Below are positions 55,451-64,000 of a DNA stretch of 64,000 nucleotides, piece after piece (the first letter of the stretch is position 1; every line of letters begins with the position of its first letter). A model generated the notes under the pieces. It made no database searches. It was not told the origin of the DNA and saw nothing but the letters and a program-made list of their open reading frames with translations. Origin of the DNA: Elymus sibiricus (taxonomy: Eukaryota > Streptophyta > Magnoliopsida > Poales > Poaceae); the NCBI GenBank assembly GCA_039707655.1, contig CM077666.1, forward strand, positions 393,409,886-393,473,885, in the 5' to 3' direction. Both the position numbers and the translations under genes were made by a program.

Positions 55451-55842
55451 CCTATATATAGCCCCCGCCCGCGAGCAGAGCAATGCATTGCTCTGTTTTT
55501 TTGCCCGGCCGTGGGAGAGCTTTTGTGGTGCTCTAGCTCACCTCCTATGCACATGAGGTGTTCGATGAAATGCCCGAGCCACACTTAAGCTTTCTCCTCT
55601 CGAAGCTCCTTGTCCAAGCTCCATTTTCCTCAAGATTTGTCTAGGTTTGGCGGTCCGTCCTGTCCCGTCCCCGTCCTCACCGCCGTCGATCGCCCGCGCC
55701 CATCTCGGCGCCGGCAACACCGTGGTTAGCCTCTTCTTCTTATCTTCTTTCTAAAAGAAAAAAGTTCTTACTTGTGTGTTTTAATTAGATGCTCTAGAGA
55801 GTTATATGTTGTTCAATAATAAGAACTATATAACGCACGCAG

Positions 55843-58800
55843 ATGAACCGGCAATGGATGTACAGTGACCGACGCACCTCCGAGTATATTAAGGGCCTAC
55901 ATAATTTTCTCGAAGCGGCTGAGGCAAACAAGCAGAATGGTTTTATGCATTGTCCATGTACTGTCTGTGAGAATACGAAGGCTTTCTCCAACTCTAAAAC
56001 CCTTCACTTCCACCTGCTTGAGAAGGGTTTTATGCCACACTATAATGTTTGGACCAAGCACGGAGAAAGAGGGGTTATGATGGAAGACAACGAAGAAGAA
56101 GAGGATGATGACAACTACCCGCCCCCTGAATACGGTGATGCTGCAATGGGGGAAGCTGAAGATCAAGAGGAACCAGACGATGTACCCGATGATGATCTTC
56201 GCCGGGTCATTGTTGATGCACAGAGAGAATGCGAAAGTGAAAGGGAGAAGTTGAAGTTCGATCGCATGTTAGAGGATCACAAAAAAGGGTTGTACCCAAA
56301 TTGCGAAGATGACAACAGAAAGCTCGGTACCACACTGGAATTGCTGCAATGGAAGGCAGACAATGGTGTATCTGACAAGGGATTTAGTTCGCTGCTGAAA
56401 ATAATGAAGAAGAAGCTTCCAAAGGATAACGAATTGCCCGGCAGTACGTACGAAGCAAAGAAGGTTCTATGCCCTCTAGGATTGGAGGTGCAGAAGATAC
56501 ATGCATGCCCTAATGACTGCATCCTCTACCGCGGTGAGTACGAGGATTTGAGCGCATGCCCGGTATGCGGTGCATTGCGGTATAAGATCAGACGAGATGA
56601 CCCTGGTGATGTTGAGGGCGAGCGCCCCAGGAAGAGGGTTCCTGCCAAGGTGATGTGGTATGCTCCTATAATACCACGGCTGAAACGTCTGTTCAGAAAC
56701 AAAGAGCATGCCAAGTTGATGCGATGGCACAAAGAAGACCGTAAGAAAGACGGGAAGTTGAGAGCACCCGCTGACGGGTCGCAGTGGAGAAAAATCGAGA
56801 GAAGGTGGGGGGACTTTGCAGGTGACGCAAGGAACGTATGGTTTGGTTTAAGTGCAGATGGCATTAATCCTTTTGGGGAGCAGAGCAGCAATCATAGCAC
56901 CTGGCCCGTGACTCTATGTATCTATAACCTTCCTCCTTGGTTGTGCATGAAGCGGAAGTTCATTATGATGCCAGTGCTCATCCAAGGCCCTAAGCAACCC
57001 GGCAATGACATTGATGTGTACCTAAGGCCATTAGTTGAAGAACTTTTACAGCTGTGGATGGAGAAGGTGTACGTGTGTGGGATGAGCACAAACAGGAGGA
57101 ATTTGACCTACATGCGTTGCTGTTTGTAACCATCAACGATTGGCCTGCTCTCAGTAACCTTTCAGGACAGACAAACAAGGGATACCACGCATGCACACAC
57201 TGTTTAGATGACACCGACAGTATATATTTGGACAAATGCAGGAAGAATGTGTACCTGGGGCATCGTCGATTTCTTCCGACCAACCATCAATGTCGAAAGA
57301 AAGGAAAGCATTTCAAAGGTGAGGCAGATCACCGGAAGAAGCCCGCCCTCCGTACTGGTGATCACATACTTGATATGGTCAATGATTTACAAGTAATCTT
57401 TGGAAAGGATCCTGGCGGACTATCTGTTCCGACTGACGATGCGGGACGCGCACCCATGTGGAAGAAGAAATCTATATTTTGGGACCTACCCTATTGGAAA
57501 GACCTAGAGGTCCGCTCTGCAATCGACGTGATGCACGTGGCGAAGAATCTTTGCGTGAACCTGCTAGGCTTCTTGGGAGTGTATGGGAAGACAAAAGATA
57601 CACCGGAGGCACGGGAGGAACAGCAACGTGTGCATGAAAAAGACGGCATGCATCCAAAGCAGTATGAAGGTCCTGCCAGCTACGCTCTTACCAAAGAAGA
57701 GAAGGAAATCTTCTTTGAATGCCTGCTCAGTATGAAGGTCCCGTTTGGCTTCTCGTCGAATATAAAGGGAATAATAAATATGGCAGAGAAAAAGTTCCAG
57801 AACCTAAAGTCTCATGACTGCCACGTGATTATGACGCAACTGCTTCCGGTTGCATTGAGGGGGCTTCTACCGGAAAACGTTCGATTAGCCATTGTGAAGC
57901 TATGTGCATTCCTCAATGCAATCTCTCAGAAGGTGATCGATCTAGAAATCCTGTCAAGGTTAAGGAGTGATTTGGTGCAATGTCTTGTTAGTTTCGAGCT
58001 GGTGTTCCCACCATCTTTCTTCAATATCATGACGCACGTCCTAGTTCATCTAGTCGACGAGATTGTCGTTCTGGGCCCTGTATTTCTACACAATATGTTC
58101 CCCTTTGAGAGGTTCATGGGAGTCTTAAAGAAATATGTTCGTAACCGCGCTAGGCCAGAAGCAAGCATCTCCATGGGCCATCAAACAGAGGATGTCATTG
58201 GGTTTTGTGTTGACTTCATTCTGACCTTAAGAAGATTGGTCTCCCTCAATCGCGGTATGAGGGGAGACTGACTGGAAAAGGCACGCTAGGAGCGGACTCA
58301 ATAATATGTAGGGACGGGCATTCTTGGTCTCAAGCACACTACACAGTTCTATAGAATTCTACCTTGGTGACCCCGTATGTCGATGAACACAAGAATATTC
58401 TGCGCTCCAAACACCCGGAGCAGTGTGACGACTGGATTACATATGAACACATCAGGACTTTCGGCAGTTGGTTGCAAACACGTCTCATGGGTGACAACAC
58501 TGTTTCTGATGAGCTGTACTCGTTGGCCAGGGGACCATCTTCGACTGTATTGACTTACAAAGGGTACGAGATAAATGGGAATACATTTTACACGATCGCC
58601 CAAGATCAAAAGAGCACCAACCAAAACAGCGGTGTTCGCTTTGATGCAGCAACCAAGAGGGGAAAGGACACATATTATGGTTACATAGTGGACATATGGG
58701 AACTTGACTATGGACATGATTTCAAGGTCCCTTTGTTTCAGTGCAAATGGGTCAATCTGTCAGGAGGCGGGGTACAGGTAGACCCACAGTACGGAATGAC

Positions 58801-59140
58801 AACAGTGGATCTCAACAATCTTGGGTACACAGACGAACCATTCGTCCTAGCCAATGATGTGGCGCAGGTTTTCTATGTGAAGGACATGTCTACCAAACCG
58901 AGAAAAAGAAAAGATAAGGAAGCGAATACATCATACGATGAGCCAAAGCGCCACATAGTTCTTTCAGGAAAAAGAGACATCGTGGGATTGGAGGGCAAGA
59001 CAGACATGTCTGAAGATTATGAAAAGTTTCATGAAATTCCTCCCTTCAAAGTCAAGGCTGACCCAAGCACCCTGTTAAACGATGAAGATTATCCATGGTT
59101 ACGGCGCAATAAGCAAAGGACACAAGCGAAGAAAAAGTGA
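55843..59140 (+). pseudogene. TNPD-type CACTA transposase, broken
   Basis: The start (MNRQWMYSDRR) follows an AG, so the leader probably contains an intron. Domains in order: Transpos_assoc (about residues 3-75, FMHCPCTVCEN), Transposase_21 (CPNDCILYRGEYEDLSACPVCG onward), DUF4218 (58-kb part: LLPVALRGLLPENVRLAIVKLCAFLNAI, FPFERFMGVLKKYVRNRARPE) and DUF4216 (YYGYIVDIWELDYG, VPLFQCKWVNL). Frames change near 57,055-57,066 and again near 58,250, and a TAG (58,352-58,354) falls where the flanking text reads HYTVL-NSTLVTPYV. So two frameshifts and one nonsense codon prevent a full protein. The domain order is complete, so the copy lost function recently. Confidence 0.9.
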
Positions 59141-59394
59141 AGACTTTCTCTCCACAAGTATATCATTGCAGTTACATGTGAAGAAATTAAATGAAATCCC
59201 TTTGTAACAGATGAGTTTTCGTCCGAAACCCTGATACTTCGAAAGAGATTGTCCATTTTGTACACGAAGTGCATCCAGTTTTTGCCGTAACCCTCTCAAC
59301 TTTTTAGCACATGCTATGTGGGTGAAATGATGATACCATGCCAACTTTCAACCTTTTCAGAGTTCATTTGAAGTGCTTTTCAATTTCAGGGTCA

Positions 59395-60075
59395 TTTAGC
59401 TCAAAGAATGAACTAATAGCAAAAAGAATGAACTAGAAAACCTTTATGAAACTCTAATAGCAAAAATAATGAACTAAAAATAATCAATTAAAAAATTCTG
59501 TTATGATCAACTAAAATAAATCTATAATATTCTTCAATAGCAAAAAGAATCAACTAAAAAGCTTTTATAAAACTCTAATAGCAAAAGGAATCAACTAAAA
59601 ATATTTTATAAACCTCTAGTATTTATGAAACTAAAATTATATAAAATTTATGCAACTAAAGTTATCAAAGTATTTTTTGTTCAAAACATTAATAGCAAAA
59701 AGAATTTTCATAAAGAATTTTTTTTAGAAACTTTAATAGCAAACTAAAATAACAAAATCTGTTTTTGGTTAAAACAGACATTTAAACTAACCTAAAAATT
59801 ACCAAATTGAATATAATGATAAAACACAGTAATATTAAATAGCAGGAAAAAGAATCACTCAAAAATCTATTTTTATAGTAAAGTTATTCACAAACTAGTG
59901 ATTCACACCAATTTAAAAGAATTCAAATTTAAACTATTCAAATTTGGAAACTAATGGCACTAACAGAAAGTTTATAATTTTTGTGACCTAAAAGCAAAAA
60001 GAATCACTGAAAAACTGTAAGTAGAAACAAAAGAAAATAAATAAAGCAAAAAAGAAAACAAAAAAAGTAGAAATT
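59395..60075. repeat. AT-rich tandem repeat in the CACTA element
   Basis: Imperfect repeats of ctctaatagcaaaaagaat and caactaaaaat, followed by A-rich text. Non-coding. Confidence 0.7.
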
Positions 60076-60296
60076 TTTTTAAAAAAATGCCGCCTACTGG
60101 GCCACCACGGCCTGAATACGACTAGAAACCCAACCAGCTAGTTGGGCCAGGATTCAGGCCCGCAGAAAGCCCAGAAGGCCCACAGGCAGGGGTGTGTGTA
60201 ATTAGGCCCGTAAGCCTGCAGTTGAGAGGAGCTCGAGAGGGCTGGCGCAGCAGCGCTTATAAACCACTCTCGAGACTCTCAGCTAGCGAGGTGGGA

Positions 60297-60570
60297 CTAA
60301 ACTTTTGGCCCCGGGCAGCACCACCCTTTAGTCCCGGTTGGTGGCACTAACCGGGACCAATACCAACCTTTGGTCCCGGTTGGTGCCACCAACCGGGACC
60401 AATGCCACCCTTTAGTCCCGGTTGGTGCCACCAACCGGGACCAAAGGTCTCTGCTTCCCACCCTTTGGGCTGACGAAAAGAGACCTTTGGTCCCGGTTGG
60501 TGGCACCAACCGGGACTAAAGGTGGGCATTGGTCCCGGTTGGTGGCACCAACCGGGACCAAAGGTCTCCC
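60297..60570. repeat. Internal array of CACTA-type palindromic repeats
   Basis: Five palindromic units of the type ttggtcccggttggtg..caccaaccgggaccaa. They resemble the left subterminal array but with a different spacer (ggttggtgccacc instead of gttcgtgg). The array is followed at once by tatataag (60,571-60,578), the same layout as at the element's left end. It looks like a second promoter for the downstream ORF, or the end of a second element fused to the first. Confidence 0.8.
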
Positions 60571-60589
60571 TATATAAGCAGGAGTTGGG

Positions 60590-60950
60590 AAAATTTGCCA
60601 GTTTCCCCCGACGACGCCGAGCACATCGACGCCGCCAGGCTGCCCGAGCTCGCCGTCGACGCCCTCGCCGCCCTCTGCCCCGTCGACGCCGTCAGGCTGC
60701 TCCTCGTCGCCATCGCCGCCGAGCCCCCGCTGCCCCGACGCCCTCGACGCCCTCTGCCCCGACGCCGGCGCCGCTCCCCGCGCCCGTGCTGCCCCGACGC
60801 CGCCCGCCGTGCCCCCCTGCCCCTGCCCCGACGCCGCCCCCAGTGAGCCCCCCTTCCCCCGCGCCACCGCCACTGCTCTTCTTGCCGCGCCGTGCCCCTG
60901 CTCTGCTTGCCGCGCCGCCGCCGCCACCGCCGCCCCGGCCGGATCTGCCT
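60590..60950 (+). other. GC-rich Pro/Arg/Ala leader of CACTA ORF2
   Basis: Open frames rich in Pro and Ala (ARLPELAVDALAALCPVDAVRLLLVAIAAEPP) follow the TATA box. They could be an untranslated leader or a first exon. Not recognised. Confidence 0.4.
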
Positions 60951-60954
60951 TTTT

Positions 60955-61800
60955 TTGTATGTATATGCAGTATGTATGTATGTATGGATGGATGCTGTAT
61001 GTATGTATGTATATGCAGTATGTATGTATGGATGGATGATCCATAGAAAGTTTTTATATATGCATTGATACAATTTTATTTTTGTTCATAGATTTTTTTT
61101 TGTTCATAGATGTATGTTTTTTTTTGTTTATAGAAAGTTTTTATATATGAGCAATGATGATCCATAGAAAGTTTTTATATATGCATTGATATATGAGCAA
61201 TGATGATCCATAGAAAGTTTTTATATATGCATTGATACAATTTTATTTTTGTTCATAGAATTTTTTTTTGTTCATAGATGTATGCTTTTTTTTTATAGAA
61301 AGTTTTTGTCATGAGGGGGGACGTCGGACATGCATGAGAGAGAGGCGGTCCGCTCGTCGGACATGTCATGTGGATTTTTTTTGTTCATATAGAAAACTCC
61401 GGTAACTTCGACATGAGGGGGGGAGACGTCGATCAACCCCCTCCTGCCCCTACCCGTAAAATTTAAAATGTTCATATATTCAAAATGAGTTAAAAGTTAC
61501 TTACTCCCGGTCCGCTCGCCCGACCAACTCTCGAGGCCACCTGAACCCCCTCCCCGATAACTTCGACATGAGGGGGGACGTCGGACATGAGGGGTGAGCG
61601 TCGTTGTCGTCTACCCCCTCCCCGATAACTTCGACATGAGGAGGGACGTCGGACATGACATGAGGGGTGAGCGTCGTTGTTGTCTACCCCTCCGGTAACA
61701 TAGATAACTCCGGTAACATAGATTTATCAAGAATACCCCCATTATGGATGTGCACAAGTTGATCCAATTTTTTCTGATCTCATATATATATATATTCTTC
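60955..61800. repeat. (TATG)n and degenerate repeats
   Basis: A tatgtatgtatg tract (about 60,957-61,036) is followed by copies of gatccatagaaagtttttat (61,040-61,290) and by repeats of cgacatgaggggggacgtcgg (61,310-61,670). Probably an intron or leader of ORF2. No gene seen. Confidence 0.65.
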
Positions 61801-61816
61801 TATATTTGCAGAAACT

Positions 61817-64000
61817 ATGGATCAAAGAGACTTGGAACAAGAACAGTTGTTGGGGGAGATAATCCTCGCCGGAGGTGATGCTGTCTTGTCGTTTCTCAAC
61901 GACACCGATGGAACAATGGAGGAGGAAGGACATGATCATGATGGCTCCGGTGACATGATCATGATGGCTCCGGAGGTGCTGACTAGCTAATTGATGCATT
62001 AATTGTTTTGGTATGTACATATATTAACTCTTCTTTCTTCTTTTATAGCCCTCCGGATCGAGCCAAACTTCGGTAACGAGACGAGGCCCGAAGAAGAGGT
62101 TGCGCAAGGATGAAAGGTTCACGATCACAGCACTCGCGAACGATGGCCTACCGATTGAACCCAAGCGGACCAAGGACGCATTTTCTGCTCAGTGTGGAGC
62201 TATTGTTAGGGACAACATCCCGATCAGCATCAAGCAATGGAATAAGCCTAAGGACGACGCCCCTGAAGGTGATTATGTCACCGATAGACAGAAAGATGAT
62301 CTTTGGACCTTGCTGAAGGCAAATTTCACCCTACCGCCAGAGGAGGATCCGAATAAGCCCGTTATAGAGCCACTGGTCAAGGCGTGTGCTCTTAAGAAGA
62401 TGGCAGATCTATTCAGGAGGTGGAAGAAGGAGTTGAAATCAAAGTTTGTCGACAAAGGTGAGACTCCAGAATTCATCGGCCGATTTGAGAAGATAAGAGA
62501 TCACTGGCCCGCATTTGTGGCCTACAAGACATCAGACAAGAGTAAGAAAATGTCAGAGACAAACAAGAACAACGCTGCAAAGAAGCAGTATCACCATCAC
62601 ACGGGGTCAGGTGGCTACCTCAAAGCCCGACCGTTGTGGGACAAAGCTGAGAATGACCTGATTGCTAAAGGGGTCGAACCAGAGACATTGAACTGGCCAG
62701 ACCGTTCAAGGACTTGGTTCTTCGGGGTTGGGGGAACTTTGGACCCTGAAACAGGAAAGTGCCGTTGGACGGACGAGCAACTTGCAATACCCGTCACGAA
62801 GCTTCAGAAGTATATCACCGCAGCGCAGGAAGGGACGTTCATTCCCGACAGAGAGAAGGACGAGCTGACTGAGGCCCTAGGGAATGCTGAGCACCCTGGA
62901 CGAACACGAGGCACACCAGGCTCCGTTCCGTGGAAGTTTGGGTTTCCCGACGCAGGCGGTTACAGAAGCCGGGAGAGAAAGAGGAAAGCGGAGCTGAGCG
63001 ACATGCAGAAGATGAGTGCAAGACTACAAAAGCTAGAGGAAGCTGAGAGCCAGCGAGCTGCCGGCCAACTATCTCAGCGGCACGAAGCTACCCCAGAAGC
63101 TACCCCGCCATCTCAGCGGAGAAGCAGCGTGGCTTCCACGGAGCCCGTTCAGACTGACTTCACAGAGCCTATCTACCTCGTGGATACTATCACGGAGGCT
63201 CAAAATTGCGAGCTTATGACGAAATGCCATAACCTCACTTTCAAGGCGGCTCTCGGCTCTGTTGCACCTCCTCAACCCAACGGAACTTTTCACTGCCTTC
63301 CGATTCCACATGGCTATGCTGTTGTGATGGTGGATGAAGTAATGGAGGGATTTGAGGAGCTCGAGCTTTACCACTCTACAGGTGAAGGGGAGAATCAGCT
63401 GGTTCGTGCTCTGAGGAGTACATGTCTATGGCAGAAGGAGTACATCAAGCTTCCAAACTGGACGCCTCCGCCTCGTCCTCCTCCTCCGGCGAGTCAGGGC
63501 ACTCCGCCTCCTCCTCCTCCTCCTCCTCCGGCGAGTGATCAGGGCACTCCGCCTCCTTCTCCGGCTCCTCCGACGCGTGAGGGCACTCCGCCTCCTCCTT
63601 CGCCTACTCCGGCGCGTCGGAGCACTCCGCCTCCTTCTCCGCCTCATCAGCAACGACGGAAGAGAGACGCCGCCGCTCCGGCGGCTAGCAGTACAAGCAG
63701 AGGCGGGAGGCAATTCAGATACGGTCCATCTCTCAAGCATGTGGAAAAGTTACCATATGAGAGGACCGAGCAGGAAAACGAGGACATATGTCGTGCCCAA
63801 GTGAGGGATCATTTTGCAAAGAAAACTCCACCTCCGAAGGAGAAGCTAGATCCGGTGAAAGTGAAGCGCACTATCGATGCCCTGAAGCGACCACCACCGC
63901 CTCCGCCGGATTCCAACTATGTCTGCATTCTTAAAAAGACATATGAAGAAGCGCGGCGGTCGGGAAGTACTTCCAGTGATGCAAGGTTAGCAGAACGAAG
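61817..64000 (+). CDS. CACTA second ORF (Transposase_24-like, DUF8039-like), partial
   Basis: Exon 1 (61,817-61,975, MDQRDLEQEQLLGEIILAGGDAVLSFLND) joins exon 2 (62,049 onward) in frame through a GT..AG intron. The frame stays open to the window's end, giving at least 703 residues. The early part has CGAIVRDNIPISIKQW and a Lys-rich stretch. Then comes PDRSRTWFFGVGGTLDPETG with GSVPWKFGFPDAGGYRSRERKRK (as in Ptta/En/Spm Transposase_24 proteins), a coiled coil (MQKMSARLQKLEEAESQRA), a domain of the DUF8039 kind (YLVDTITEAQNCELMTKC to TCLWQKEYIKLP), and a Pro-rich repeat (GTPPPP-type). In related elements a Ulp1-like peptidase follows, which would be outside the window. Its intactness contrasts with the broken transposase. 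Confidence 0.8.

Larger units (their letters stand above)
55094..64000 (+). mobile_element. CACTA (En/Spm) DNA transposon, right end outside window
   Basis: It begins CACTAGTACAAAACAGG, the usual end of grass CACTA elements. Arrays of inverted subterminal repeats follow, then a transposase pseudogene, a second repeat array and a long second ORF that is still open at 64,000. The left target site is known from the sister copy at 51,590. At least 8.9 kb long; the other end and 3-bp duplication lie beyond the window. Confidence 0.9.

Noticed and set aside
55168..55584. Open frames with repeated VPVP/GTGTK text
   Set aside because: They are translations of the CACTA subterminal repeats on both strands, not genes.
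60297..60580. CRISPR-like regular palindromic array
   Set aside because: This is plant DNA, the spacers are not unique, and the units match the subterminal repeats of CACTA elements.

Overview
The window reads as nuclear DNA of a grass, most likely Triticeae (wheat, Aegilops, barley or rye). The genes are interrupted by introns, and they sit in nested transposable elements: LINEs, large solo LTRs, Harbinger, CACTA, hAT, Mutator and Stowaway elements. The species is an inference from the element types; no diagnostic sequence was searched.

Layout. 1-3550: decayed LINE. 3.6-7.4 kb: GC-rich debris and a hAT-type MITE. 7.4-10.8 kb: a head-to-head gene pair (B3-domain protein and an unknown partner) split by a 1.7-kb solo LTR. 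11.4-12.2 kb: an intact three-exon GPI-anchored lipid-transfer protein gene. 12.8-15.5 kb: a complete Harbinger-type element carrying only its ORF1. 15.5-20.6 kb: gene-like debris and Harbinger fragments. 20.6-36.6 kb: a tandem segmental duplication (about 4 kb per copy), its first copy split by a solo LTR that itself contains a second large LTR and a hAT MITE. 36.8-41.6 kb: a six-exon BTB/POZ-BACK gene of the POB1/LRB type. 42.7-44.2 kb: a retroposed element with perfect target-site duplication. 44.7-46.5 kb: an inverted second copy of the B3/partner gene pair, here with only 161 bp between start codons. 47.0-48.7 kb: a non-autonomous Harbinger element. 48.8-50.4 kb: a scrambled partial copy of the BTB gene.

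50.4-54.2 kb holds the most interesting content: a tandem cluster of seven hairpins plus one half hairpin. Their 3' arms, read on the minus strand, match the 22-nt reproductive microRNA miR2118 of grasses (superfamily miR482/2118). The cluster grew by visible tandem duplication. Its upstream side is cut exactly at 55,094 by a CACTA (En/Spm) transposon that fills the rest of the window. That element has a broken TNPD-type transposase, an internal second array of TNPA-type repeats, and a long intact second ORF that runs off the end.

Likely working genes are the lipid-transfer gene, the BTB gene (with one suspicious splice acceptor), the B3/partner pair at 45-46 kb, and the MIR2118 cluster. The rest is mobile or decayed.
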